From contig NZ_BKAG01000045.1 of the NCBI RefSeq assembly GCF_007992435.1, forward strand, positions 1 through 61,849: DNA of 61,849 bases, written 5' to 3'. The notes under the pieces are model-generated. The model was not told the origin of the DNA. It worked only from the letters and a program-made list of their open reading frames with translations, and ran no database searches. Positions 25,912 through 34,040 of the stretch are shown piece by piece (position 1 is the first letter of the stretch; every line of letters begins with the position of its first letter). The position numbers and the translations under genes were made by a program. Source of the stretch: Prosthecobacter gellanilyticus. GTDB lineage: Bacteria; Verrucomicrobiota; Verrucomicrobiia; Verrucomicrobiales; Verrucomicrobiaceae.

Positions 25912-26694
25912 ATGAACCGGCTTTCAGAACCTTCCCGAGTTCCCCCGAAGCCTTCCTTCATCGGTGTGGAAGATGAGGATTGCTGGAACCCGCCGGGATA
26001 CGTCCGCGGCCTGCCTCATTGGCGATTGATCGGAGCCACCTACTTCATCACCTTTCGTCAGGCAGACTCGCTACCCGAAGCTGTTCTCAAAGCCTGGGAA
26101 CAAGAAGCCACCGCATGGCTTTGGTCTCACGGCATTGATGATCACTGGAAGAAATCAGACCCCGAGAAATTTAAATCCGCATTCCTGGCGCTTCCACGTG
26201 AAGTGCGTGAAGCCAGGCAGCGTGAGGAAGCAAAGCGGTTTCTCCACGAACTCGATCTTTGTCACGGTTCATGCCGCCTTCAAAAGCCCGAGGCGCAGGA
26301 CATCGTTTCTGAAGCCTTGAACCACTTTCACAGCCAGCGTCTCTGGGTGGGTGATTGGGTGGTCATGCCCAATCATGTGCACGTCATTGCCCAGCCTTTT
26401 GAAGGAGTGAAAATCGAGGAGTGGCTCTATTCCGTAAAGCGTTACTCGGCCTCCACCTTGCACAGGGCTGGTCTTATCCAGGAAGCAGATTTCCGAGCCG
26501 GACACTTCTGGCAAAAAGAGTCCTTTGATCGGGTCACCCGAGATTTGGCGGAGTTGGGCCGCACTCGAAAATACATCGCCGACAACGGCAAGAAACTGCA
26601 TCCCGGCACCTTCCGCCACTTGGCCTCCCCCTGGCTCAACGAATTCGCGCCCCTGGACGTACCACCCCATTCCAATGGGGTGGAGGGTCGATAA
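25912..26694 (+). CDS. REP-associated tyrosine transposase (RAYT, Y1_Tnp family)
   Basis: A 260-aa single-domain HUH enzyme related to IS200/IS605 TnpA. ATG 25912 (MNRLSEPSRVPPK) is preferred; the longer frame only translates the REP palindrome. Motifs are the N-terminal strand GATYFITFRQADSLP, the HUH pair in VMPNHVHVI, FWQKESFDRVTRD and the likely catalytic Tyr in RTRKYIADN. RAYTs cut REP hairpins at a GT(A/G)-type foot and are domesticated single-copy genes rather than free insertion sequences. Two inverted REP pairs flank it, and the last codons (VPPHSNGVE) are the REP itself. Confidence 0.93.
   Translation: MNRLSEPSRVPPKPSFIGVEDEDCWNPPGYVRGLPHWRLIGATYFITFRQADSLPEAVLKAWEQEATAWLWSHGIDDHWKKSDPEKFKSAFLALPREVREARQREEAKRFLHELDLCHGSCRLQKPEAQDIVSEALNHFHSQRLWVGDWVVMPNHVHVIAQPFEGVKIEEWLYSVKRYSASTLHRAGLIQEADFRAGHFWQKESFDRVTRDLAELGRTRKYIADNGKKLHPGTFRHLASPWLNEFAPLDVPPHSNGVEGR
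26659..26683 (+). repeat. REP palindrome, copy 5, inside the RAYT 3' end
   Basis: GTAC plus CCACCCCATT / AATGGGGTGG. It is translated as the C-terminal VPPHSNGVE of the transposase. It is the left member of an inverted pair with 26784-26809. Confidence 0.92.
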
Positions 26695-26783
26695 CTCTCA
26701 CCATCACTTCACAAAGCTCCAGCCCGCCATCTCCACTCGCTCCACCTCCCAAAGACCCCACTCATTTCCCACCCGCTCCACCC

Positions 26784-26809
26784 CCACCCCATTTGGAATG
26801 GGGTGGTAC
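26784..26809 (-). repeat. REP palindrome, copy 6 (inverted, one extra loop base)
   Basis: The stem is complete, and the apical part is ATTTGGAAT instead of ATTGGAAT. GTAC lies at the right end. It is 30 bp before the DUF1501 start. Confidence 0.9.
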
Positions 26810-26839
26810 GATTCAGCCGCAATCCCCCGTACATCTCTC

Positions 26840-28246
26840 ATGTCCCTGCTATCCCGCCGACAACTGCTGCAAAACACCTCCGGGGGTTTTGGCTACCTCG
26901 CGTTGAGCGCCATGCTGGCCCAACAAGAAGCAGCGCAAGCCGCCGTGGTGAATCCCTTGCTCGCGAAGAAGACTCACTTTGCTCCGCGGGCGAAGCGAGT
27001 GATCTTCCTCTTCATGAAAGGCGGTCCCTCGCATGTGGACACCTTTGATCCTAAGCCGCTGCTGCAGCGTGACGACGGCAAACCCTACCCCTTCAAAACA
27101 CCGCGCGTGACCTTCGCGGAGACCGGCAAGCTGCTAAAATCCCCGTGGAAATTCCGCCAGTATGGCGAAAGCGGCCTGCCAGTCAGCGAACTCTTTCCAA
27201 ACGTCGCGCAATGTGCCGATGAGCTCTGCGTCATCCGCTCTCTTCACGGCACCAATCCCGCGCATGGCGGTGCCTTGCTCAAGCTGCACACCGGCAGTGA
27301 CACCCAGGTACGCCCGAGCATGGGCTCCTGGATCACCTACGGCCTCGGCACGGAAAACAACGACCTCCCCGGCTTCATCACCATCTGCCCCACCCTGGCG
27401 CATGGCGGCGTGAACAACTGGGGTGCAGCCTTCCTGCCCGCATGGACTCAGGGCACGCCGATTGGCAATGCCAGCGTCCCTTCCAGCCAGGCCTTCGTGA
27501 AACACATCCGCAATGCGCGGCTCAATGAATCCATGCAGCGCCGCCAGCTCGATTTCCTCGCGGAAGCCAATCAAGAGCATCTGCATCTCACCGGTGCTGA
27601 TCTCGCGCTCGAAGGCCGCATCAACAGCTTCGAACTCGCCTTCCGCATGCAAGGCACCATGCCCGATGTACAAGACATCACGCGCGAGACCGCATCGACG
27701 CAAAAGATGTACGGCCTCGACAATCCCGTGACGGCGAACTTCGGTCGCCAATGTCTCATGGCCCGCCGCTTCCTGGAGCAAGGTGTGCGCTTTGTGCAGG
27801 TCACGCATAGCGACAGCGAAGTGCAGTGGGACCAGCACGGCAATCTCTACAAAGGCCACAGCAAAAACGCCGCCGAGGTCGACAAGCCCATCGCCGGACT
27901 TCTCAAAGACCTGCGCGCTCGCGGCCTGCTGGATGACACCCTCGTGATCTGGGGCGGCGAGTTCGGCCGCACGCCCACCGCGCAAGGCAATGATGGTCGC
28001 GACCACAACCCCTACGGCTTCACCATGTGGCTCGCAGGCGGTGGTGTGAAGCGCGGCCACGCCCATGGCGCCACGGATGACTACGGCTGGTTTGCACAGG
28101 AGGACAAAGTCCACATCCACGACTTCCACGCCACCATCCTCCACCTCCTCGGCATCAATCACGAGCGCCTCACCCACCGCTACGCCGGCCGCGACTTCCG
28201 CCTCACCGACGTCCACGGCCACGTCGTGAAGGAGATCCTGGCCTAA
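26840..28246 (+). CDS. DUF1501 domain protein, Tat-exported
   Basis: With ATG 26840 the 468-aa product begins with a twin-arginine signal (MSLLSRRQLLQNTSGGFG). The body is DUF1501, a sulfatase/alkaline-phosphatase-like fold, with VIFLFMKGGPSHVDTFDPKP at the start, WGGEFGRTPTAQGNDGRDHN (metal-binding region) and GATDDYGWFAQEDKVHIHDF near the end. In PVC bacteria it is normally the direct downstream partner of a PSD1 cytochrome protein. The enzymatic role is unproven. It probably shares a function with 22988-25765 despite the insertion between them. Confidence 0.93.
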   Translation: MSLLSRRQLLQNTSGGFGYLALSAMLAQQEAAQAAVVNPLLAKKTHFAPRAKRVIFLFMKGGPSHVDTFDPKPLLQRDDGKPYPFKTPRVTFAETGKLLKSPWKFRQYGESGLPVSELFPNVAQCADELCVIRSLHGTNPAHGGALLKLHTGSDTQVRPSMGSWITYGLGTENNDLPGFITICPTLAHGGVNNWGAAFLPAWTQGTPIGNASVPSSQAFVKHIRNARLNESMQRRQLDFLAEANQEHLHLTGADLALEGRINSFELAFRMQGTMPDVQDITRETASTQKMYGLDNPVTANFGRQCLMARRFLEQGVRFVQVTHSDSEVQWDQHGNLYKGHSKNAAEVDKPIAGLLKDLRARGLLDDTLVIWGGEFGRTPTAQGNDGRDHNPYGFTMWLAGGGVKRGHAHGATDDYGWFAQEDKVHIHDFHATILHLLGINHERLTHRYAGRDFRLTDVHGHVVKEILA

Positions 28247-28299
28247 GCTGGTGCAGTGCAAGCTTCCAGCTTGCTCATCTCTTTGCTCAGTCGTCCGAT

Positions 28300-28405
28300 G
28301 CCAGGGCCAACGGCCCGCCCCATACCAGCCTGGCCCAACGCGCCAGGTATCATCGAGACCGCACCCTCATCTCAGCCGAGGGCTGAAAGCCCGACCTGTG
28401 CACAC
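28300..28405 (+). repeat. Dispersed repeat family A, copy 3 (diverged)
   Basis: CCAGGGCCAACGGCCCGCCC, CATACCAGCCTGG and GAGGGCTGAAAGCCC keep the order seen at 8103-8198 and 8603-8692 with several changed blocks. It fills most of the gap between the DUF1501 gene and the next gene. Confidence 0.6.
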
Positions 28406-28454
28406 AATTTATCATTTCCCCTAGCCCCCACCCCCAGAGGCCCCATGATAATGC

Positions 28455-28865
28455 ATGGCAGACTATGTCCCCGCTTTGATATTCTTCTCGATCTTCATCG
28501 GCATTCCTCTTGTCGCGAAGTATCTTGAGTATCGCCGCTACGCCGGGAAGACAGCCGTCAAAGAAGGCATCGAATATCGAAACAACCACCATGTCCTCGG
28601 CGTCGGCTACTACCATGCGTCCACAGGCATGTGGCATCTCCATCCCTGGAATGAATACCGTGAAGACCGTGGCTACTACTGGAGTGGCGAATGGCACGCC
28701 GAACCCGATCAGCGTCCCACCACCCCGACCACACCCTCACCCGCTGAGATTGATCGCGTGAACAAGGCCTGGCGAAAGGCCGATCCGCAAAAGATGGTGA
28801 ACTTCTGGGCTCACGTGGACCGCTTTGGATTTGGCCATGCCGTCGACCGCCACGAAGGCTCATGA
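28455..28865 (+). CDS. Hypothetical protein with N-terminal transmembrane helix
   Basis: The 136-aa protein starts with one hydrophobic helix (VPALIFFSIFIGIPLVAKYL). An aromatic, His/Trp-rich soluble part follows (GVGYYHASTGMWHLHPWNEY, RGYYWSGEWH), then a Pro/Thr linker and a helical tail. I do not recognise the family. The stop overlaps the next gene's ATG (ATGA), so it is translated together with the glutathionylspermidine-synthase-like enzyme and may support it. Confidence 0.72.
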   Translation: MADYVPALIFFSIFIGIPLVAKYLEYRRYAGKTAVKEGIEYRNNHHVLGVGYYHASTGMWHLHPWNEYREDRGYYWSGEWHAEPDQRPTTPTTPSPAEIDRVNKAWRKADPQKMVNFWAHVDRFGFGHAVDRHEGS

Positions 28866-29986
28866 AGCGCGTCACCTGCGAGGTCAGACCCCACTGGCAG
28901 CAGCTCTGCGAGCGCGAAGGCTACCGCTGGCACACCGAACCCAGCGGCCCCTGCTGGCGTGAAGGCGCTGCCTATGAGCTCAGTGCCGCAGAAGCCGCAC
29001 GCCTGCGTGACACCGCGAACCAAATCTACGCCCTGCTGCTGCAAGCCGCCGACCGCGTGGTGCGCGACCACGAATGGCAGCGCGCTGGCATCCTGCCAGA
29101 GCATGTGCCCATCCTTCGCCAGTCCTATGAGCGTGGTGAACTCCCCTTATGCGGACGCTTTGACTTCCTCATGGATGAATCCGGCCAGCCCAGGCTGCTT
29201 GAGTTCAATGCCGATGGCGCGCTCACCATGCTGGAGACCGCCATCATCCAGCGGCAGTGGCTGCAGCAGGTGATGCCGGAAGCTGCGCAATTCAACGGGC
29301 TCCACGAATCCCTGAAGAAAGCCTGGCAGACCTCCGGCCTAACCAAAATTCATTGCGTCTGGCGACCCCGTCATCCCGAGATCGAGGGCACCGTGCGCTA
29401 CATGACCCGCGTCATTCGCGAGGCAGGCCTCACCGCCAGCATGCAGGCACTCCACTCTCTTGGCTGGGACCGTCAGCGCTCCTGCTTCATCGACATGGAT
29501 GGCGCGGAGGTGGAGGTCTGTTACAAGCTTTACCCCTGGGCCTGGATGCTCCGTGAAACCTTCATCGATCATGTCAGCCACGCCTCCTGCCGCTTCATCG
29601 AACCCGCCTGGAGCCATCTGCTGACGTCCAAGGCCATGCTCGCCCTCCTTTGGGAATGGTTCCCCGATCACCCTGCACTCCTGCCCTGCTATCACGACGC
29701 TTCAAAGCTGACTGGCACCCTGGTCACCAAACCCATCTTCGGCCGCGAAGGCCACAACATCACCATCCGCGATGAAGCCCGGCTGATCTCGCAGACTTCT
29801 GGCGACTTCCCAGACGCCCCCTGCATCCACCAGAAGTACGTCACCAGCCCCAGGTTCGATGGCTTCCTCCCCCAGTTCGGTCTCTGGATGGTGCGCGGCA
29901 AAGCAGCCGCCCTCGGCATCCGCGAATCCCCGGCCGACATCATCGACCAGGACAGTGCCTTCGTTCCTCACTTCATCGCCCGCTGA
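28862..29986 (+). CDS. Glutathionylspermidine synthase family protein (ATP-grasp)
   Basis: The 374-aa protein matches the GSP_synth domain (PF03738) as found in YgiC/YjfC. Supporting segments are CGRFDFLMDESGQPRLLEFN followed by ADGALTMLE (compare EYNADTPT in the family), VEVCYKLYPWAWMLRE, TKPIFGREGHNI (ATP-grasp lysine loop) and the C-terminal LPQFGLWMVRGKAAALGIRE. It lacks the amidase half of true E. coli Gss. The family joins amine and carboxyl groups with ATP; the real substrates of the short form are uncertain. It is coupled to the preceding membrane protein by ATGA. Confidence 0.88.
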   Translation: MKRVTCEVRPHWQQLCEREGYRWHTEPSGPCWREGAAYELSAAEAARLRDTANQIYALLLQAADRVVRDHEWQRAGILPEHVPILRQSYERGELPLCGRFDFLMDESGQPRLLEFNADGALTMLETAIIQRQWLQQVMPEAAQFNGLHESLKKAWQTSGLTKIHCVWRPRHPEIEGTVRYMTRVIREAGLTASMQALHSLGWDRQRSCFIDMDGAEVEVCYKLYPWAWMLRETFIDHVSHASCRFIEPAWSHLLTSKAMLALLWEWFPDHPALLPCYHDASKLTGTLVTKPIFGREGHNITIRDEARLISQTSGDFPDAPCIHQKYVTSPRFDGFLPQFGLWMVRGKAAALGIRESPADIIDQDSAFVPHFIAR

Positions 29987-30120
29987 CCTCTTTTGACCCT
30001 CGGGGGGATCTGGAAAGCAAAGACCTCCGCTCCCGGACTGCTTCTGAATTTGACCCGCGTCTCCCCAGCATATCGCTTGCCTCGACATAATCCCGGGCCA
30101 CGCCTCGTAAACTATCCCTC

Positions 30121-31422
30121 ATGTCCGAATCCGCTTCCCCCCCACCGCCTCCCTCCCGCGCCGCATTCTGGCAGAACGAAGACTGGCTCGCCGTGATCGC
30201 CGCCGTGCCATTGATCGCCGCCGTCGTGCAGGGCTGGAAGGTGCAGCTCCCCACGCTGGCCTGGAAGTCTGGGGCGGACATCGGCGCGGTCTTCTCCAGT
30301 GCAAATCTGACCGCCATCGGCACCACTTCGATCATCCTCATCGTCCTCGGCGCCATCGTCCTGGCCGCCTCCCTGGGGAAAAGGGTTCTCTCCTTCCTAT
30401 GCGGAGCATGCATCGTCTTCTCCCTCGCCTGGCTGGCCCAGATGCTGGCCGCCAATTCCACCCTCAAAGCCTACGGCCTGGAATACGTCATCTTTGCCCT
30501 CTCCCTTGGCCTCCTCTGGAGCCACCTCCTGCCAGTCCCGGAATGGCTCATGAGCGCCGTCCGCACCGAGTTCTTCATCAAGATCGGCATCGTCATCCTC
30601 GGTGCTGGCATGCTCTTCCCTGAGCTCATGAAGGCGGGCCTCCCAGGCCTCATCCAGGCTGCCCTCGTCATCCCCGTGGTCTGGCATTTCACCTTCTACT
30701 TCGCCCGCAAACTGAAGGTGGATGACGAGTTCGGTGTCATGCTTTCCACCGCCGTCTCCATCTGCGGCGTCTCCGCTGCCATCGCCGCCTGCGGTGCTAT
30801 TCAGGGGGACAAAAAGAAGCTCTCCTACGTTACCTCCGTGGTGCTGCTCTGCGCCGTGCCCATGCTCATCTTCATGCCCATGCTGGTGAAATGGATGGGC
30901 CTCAGCGAGGCCGTGGGCGGTGCCTGGCTCGGCGGCACCCTGGATACCAGCGGCTCCGTGCTCGCCGCCACGGAAATGGTCGGCGAGATCGCCTCCAAGA
31001 CCGGCACCGTCGTCAAACTCTCCCAAAACGTCCTCATCGGCATCGCTGCCTTCGTCATCTCCCTCTGGTGGTCCATGCGCGAGCGCAGCACGAACCCGAA
31101 TGCCCCTCGCCCCAGCGCCGGTGTGATCTGGGAGCGCTTTCCCAAGTTCGTCATCGGCTTCATCGTCGCCTCCCTCGTCTTCTCCTACGGCTTCACGCCG
31201 GAGGTCGCCAAGAGCTTCGACAAACCCCTCAAAGGTCTGCGCGAGATCTGGTTCGCCGCCGCCTTCGTTTGCATCGGCCTCGAAACCCGTCTCGGTGATC
31301 TCGCCAAGCTTGGCGGCGGCCGCCCCGCCCTCGCCTTCCTCGCCGGCCAGTTCATCAACATCCTCTGGACCCTCCTCCTCGCCTGGCTGCTGTTTGGCGT
31401 TTTTGCCTCCAAAGCAGCCTGA
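30121..31422 (+). CDS. YeiH-family putative sulfate exporter
   Basis: A 433-aa integral membrane protein with about eleven to twelve predicted helices, belonging to the YeiH / Cons_hypoth698 (PF03601) family. Characteristic segments are FFIKIGIVILGAGMLFPEL, STAVSICGVSAAIAACGAI, WLGGTLDTSGSVLAATEM and a C-terminal EIWFAAAFVCIGLETRLGDL. Members are annotated as putative sulfate exporters; direct evidence of substrate is thin. No LysR regulator is adjacent. The end of the gene runs close to a toxin-antitoxin pair. Confidence 0.88.
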   Translation: MSESASPPPPPSRAAFWQNEDWLAVIAAVPLIAAVVQGWKVQLPTLAWKSGADIGAVFSSANLTAIGTTSIILIVLGAIVLAASLGKRVLSFLCGACIVFSLAWLAQMLAANSTLKAYGLEYVIFALSLGLLWSHLLPVPEWLMSAVRTEFFIKIGIVILGAGMLFPELMKAGLPGLIQAALVIPVVWHFTFYFARKLKVDDEFGVMLSTAVSICGVSAAIAACGAIQGDKKKLSYVTSVVLLCAVPMLIFMPMLVKWMGLSEAVGGAWLGGTLDTSGSVLAATEMVGEIASKTGTVVKLSQNVLIGIAAFVISLWWSMRERSTNPNAPRPSAGVIWERFPKFVIGFIVASLVFSYGFTPEVAKSFDKPLKGLREIWFAAAFVCIGLETRLGDLAKLGGGRPALAFLAGQFINILWTLLLAWLLFGVFASKAA

Positions 31423-31453
31423 TATTGAGTTCTTTGCCATTGATGTTAAGATC

Positions 31454-31693
31454 ATGACCATGATCCTCGAAACCATTCCTGCGCTCCGAGAGCTGTCGCT
31501 TGATCACAAGATGCGACTTTCGTGGGAATTAGCTCAGGAGGTGTCCAACTCGGTCGAGATGCGACCGGACATCATGGCGATGCTGAATGAGCGTCTGGAT
31601 GCCTATGAGGCCAACCGCGAAGCGGTCAAAACAACGGACGAAGTCACCGCTGGTCTCATTGCGATCAAGCAGCGTCTTTCTGCCGCCAAATGA
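31454..31693 (+). CDS. Addiction-module antitoxin, second module
   Basis: I chose ATG 31454, giving 79 aa; ATG 31460 is also possible. The protein is of the same type as 9465-9701: SLDHKMRLSWELAQEV, then MRPDIMAMLNERLDAYEANR, then TDEVTAGLIAIKQRLSAAK, the pattern of the short addiction module component family. Its stop overlaps the toxin start (ATGA at 31690). It begins only 31 bp after the YeiH gene, so read-through from that gene is possible. Confidence 0.82.
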   Translation: MTMILETIPALRELSLDHKMRLSWELAQEVSNSVEMRPDIMAMLNERLDAYEANREAVKTTDEVTAGLIAIKQRLSAAK

Positions 31694-32001
31694 AGGTTCA
31701 CGATGTTGTGTGGACCTTGGCCGTGGAGGCCGATGTTCAGGCGATCTACGAAGACTATGAGCAGCGCGAAGAGGGCGCTGGCGACGTCTTTTATGCCGAC
31801 CTGCTGAATTGTGTTCAGCTGCTAGCCCGCCATCCCCTTCTCGGCTCCAGTTTGAAAAATCGACGTCTTCGTCGCGTGCTGGTCTACAACCGCCACTTCG
31901 GACTCTTCTACGTTCCCGAATCACGCGGCGTCGTTCTTCATGCACTCATCGACCTGCGTCGCGATCCAGAGATGCTCGCTCGCCGACTGCGGGATCTTTG
32001 A
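31690..32001 (+). CDS. RelE/ParE family toxin, second module
   Basis: The 103-aa toxin has the ParE/RelE layout: VVWTLAVEADVQAIYEDYEQ, helix FYADLLNCVQLLARHP, then GSSLKNRRLRRVLVYNRHFG (basic strand with RRVLV), LFYVPESRGVVLHALIDLRR and a C-terminal helix. It differs clearly from the toxin at 9169-9465, so this is a separate module rather than a recent duplicate. The start is fixed by the ATGA overlap with the antitoxin. Confidence 0.87.
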   Translation: MKVHDVVWTLAVEADVQAIYEDYEQREEGAGDVFYADLLNCVQLLARHPLLGSSLKNRRLRRVLVYNRHFGLFYVPESRGVVLHALIDLRRDPEMLARRLRDL

Positions 32002-32079
32002 AGGCTTCGCAGCCCTGCTTGGTCATCTGCGTCCATCTGCGCTATCTGCGGTTAAAAAATCTGAGAGAGCCCAGCCCTG

Positions 32080-33057
32080 CTAATACAGCGCCGTCTCCCC
32101 CTCATGCAGCAGCCGCACGCGGTCATTGAAACCTCGCGTCAGCGCTGATCTCGCCAGCCACTCCGCCGGCTCATGGATCGGCTCGCCGCCCAGCGGAAAA
32201 GTATCGTGGTGCATCGGCACCATGTGCCGCGCGCCCATCATCTCAAACGCATCCAGCGCCTCCTCAGGATTCATGTGCACCGGCCGCCCGCTTGGGGCCA
32301 GGTAGGCCCCGATCGGCATCAGCGCCAGATCGATCGCCGCCCGCTGCCCGATCTCCTGAAACCCACCGAACATGGAGCTGTCACCGCAGTGAAACAGCGT
32401 GCGTCCGCCGCCCTCGATCAGATAACCACCGAATCCGCGATGCGTGTCATGGATCATCCGCGCACCCCAATGGCGCGCTGGCGTGAGCGTGATGTGCAGA
32501 TCCCGGAACTGCGCGCTCTGCCACGTCTCCAGTTCCACAATCTGGCCAAACCCGCACCTCTTCACCACACTGCCCACACCTTTCGGCACGATGATCGGCT
32601 GGCCGCGCGCGATCCGGCGCAGGCTCGGCAGATGCAGATGGTCAAAGTGCGCATGCGTCACCAGCACCAGATCCACCGGCGGCAGATCACTCGCCCACAG
32701 GCTCGGATGCCGCACCCGTTTCACCGGCCCATGCCACAGCGCCCAGTTCGGATCGATCGCCAGATTCACCCCGTCGATCTGCGCAAAAAAGCCCGCGTGC
32801 CCCAACCACGTCACCCCGATCTGGTCGGATCCAGCCTGAGGCACACCATCCGCGATCACCCGGCCCGGCCGGCGCGGTGCCAGCAGCGTGGGGATGAACA
32901 CCTCCTTCAAAAACTGGAAGTTCCTTTGCTGCCACCCTTCCGTGGGCCGCAGCCCGATCTGGTTTTCATCCCGCTCGCGACGGAAAAAGAAGCGTCGCTT
33001 GGCGGGGCGCCCCAGCAGGGACGTCCCTCCGTGGTCCGGAGAGGGGTGATGGATCAT
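32080..33057 (-). CDS. Metallo-beta-lactamase-fold hydrolase, NAPE-PLD/UlaG-like
   Basis: With ATG 33057 (MIHHPSPDHGG) the product is 325 aa; a longer start at 33117 is possible. The zinc motif is THAHFDHLHLPSL (HxHxDH), with WLGHAGFFAQIDGVNLAIDP before it and TLFHCGDSSMFGGF and HMVPMHHDTFPLGG after it, matching the NAPE-PLD / UlaG-type phosphodiesterase branch. An N-terminal basic segment (GRPAKRRFFFRRERDE) precedes the domain. The substrate is unknown. It is convergent with the toxin gene, 78 bp apart, and divergent from the cyclo-ligase gene. Confidence 0.85.
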   Translation of the reverse strand: MIHHPSPDHGGTSLLGRPAKRRFFFRRERDENQIGLRPTEGWQQRNFQFLKEVFIPTLLAPRRPGRVIADGVPQAGSDQIGVTWLGHAGFFAQIDGVNLAIDPNWALWHGPVKRVRHPSLWASDLPPVDLVLVTHAHFDHLHLPSLRRIARGQPIIVPKGVGSVVKRCGFGQIVELETWQSAQFRDLHITLTPARHWGARMIHDTHRGFGGYLIEGGGRTLFHCGDSSMFGGFQEIGQRAAIDLALMPIGAYLAPSGRPVHMNPEEALDAFEMMGARHMVPMHHDTFPLGGEPIHEPAEWLARSALTRGFNDRVRLLHEGETALY

Positions 33058-33427
33058 CGTGGCGGGGGACTGCCTGATTGTTATAGAAAGTAAACGACTT
33101 CCAAGGCTGGCTGACAACCCCGATTTTCATCGGAACCCTCTCTGACAGCCAGGTCAGGCGAAGATTCACTCTCCCCCTGTAAAATCTAAGTTAGAGCCCA
33201 GCTCCTCGGACCTTGGACCTTGGACTGCGGCAGCCCTGCTGCCGCTTTCTCCAGGCCAGCCCTGCTGGCCGCCCGCCAGCACCCCAAAACCCCACCCCTC
33301 CCCTCCATCGGTTCAGCCCTGCCTTCCAAGCCACCAAAAACCAATCTGCTGGCCTCCCTGAATCTGCTGGAAAAACCTGCCCTCCATCACTCCAATACTC
33401 CACCACCCCTTCATAAAAGCCCCCACC
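33058..33427. other. Divergent intergenic region with short tandem repeats
   Basis: 370 bp without a supportable gene, between the MBL-fold enzyme and the cyclo-ligase. Two short repeats are visible: GGACCTTGGACCTTGGACT near 33208-33226, and two copies of CAGCCCTGCTGcC(G) with paired ends (33231-33244 and 33255-33270). Both promoters should lie here. Confidence 0.45.
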
Positions 33428-33997
33428 ATGCCCGAAACCGACGATCTCTGGACCAAAGACGCCGTGCGCCGCTCCATCCGCGCCCGGCTCAAAGCCGCCC
33501 CAGACAGCACCCTGCGCCGCTGGTCCGATCTCCTCGTCGAGCGCCTGAAAGCCCGCACCGACCTCTGGGAGACTCCCGGCATCGTCGCCCTCTTCGGCGG
33601 CCTGCGAAACGAGCCCGACCTCGTCACCCACTTCATGCCCTGGCTGCATGAGCGCGGATGGCGCACCGTCTTCTTCGGCGTTGAGGGCACCCAGCTCATC
33701 CCCATCGAGGTCAAATCCACCGCCGACCTCCAGCGCGGTCCCCTCGGCGTCTGGGAGCCTGTCCCCGGCACACCACTCAAACCTTCCGAACTCGACCTCA
33801 TCCTCGTCCCCGGCCTCGCCTTCGCCGCCCGCGATGGCGCCCGCCTCGGCCGAGGCGGCGGCTACTATGATCGTTTGTTAGGAAACCCCGATGTCCGCGC
33901 CCGCCTCGTCGCCATCGCCTTCCACATCCAGCTCCTCCCGGACATTCCCTGCGAGCCGCACGACATCTGCGTCCCCGACCTCGTGACAGAGATTTAG
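33428..33997 (+). CDS. 5-formyltetrahydrofolate cyclo-ligase
   Basis: Converts 5-formyl-THF to 5,10-methenyl-THF with ATP. The 189-aa protein has the family's N-terminal basic segment VRRSIRARLKAA, central EPVPGTPLKPSELDLILVPG and the C-terminal signature ARLGRGGGYYDRLL. Length is typical. It is a lone gene here, followed by an unrelated leftward gene. Together with folP it covers folate metabolism in this window, but the two are not linked in an operon. Confidence 0.93.
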   Translation: MPETDDLWTKDAVRRSIRARLKAAPDSTLRRWSDLLVERLKARTDLWETPGIVALFGGLRNEPDLVTHFMPWLHERGWRTVFFGVEGTQLIPIEVKSTADLQRGPLGVWEPVPGTPLKPSELDLILVPGLAFAARDGARLGRGGGYYDRLLGNPDVRARLVAIAFHIQLLPDIPCEPHDICVPDLVTEI

Positions 33998-34040
33998 CGC
34001 ATCATTCCAAACAGACATGCGCCATCAGAGGCTCGCCCTG

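Noticed and set aside
25912..26694. Full IS200/IS605 insertion sequence
   Set aside because: No tnpB, no transposon ends beyond the REP pairs, and the protein has RAYT-type length and context, so it is better described as a domesticated RAYT.
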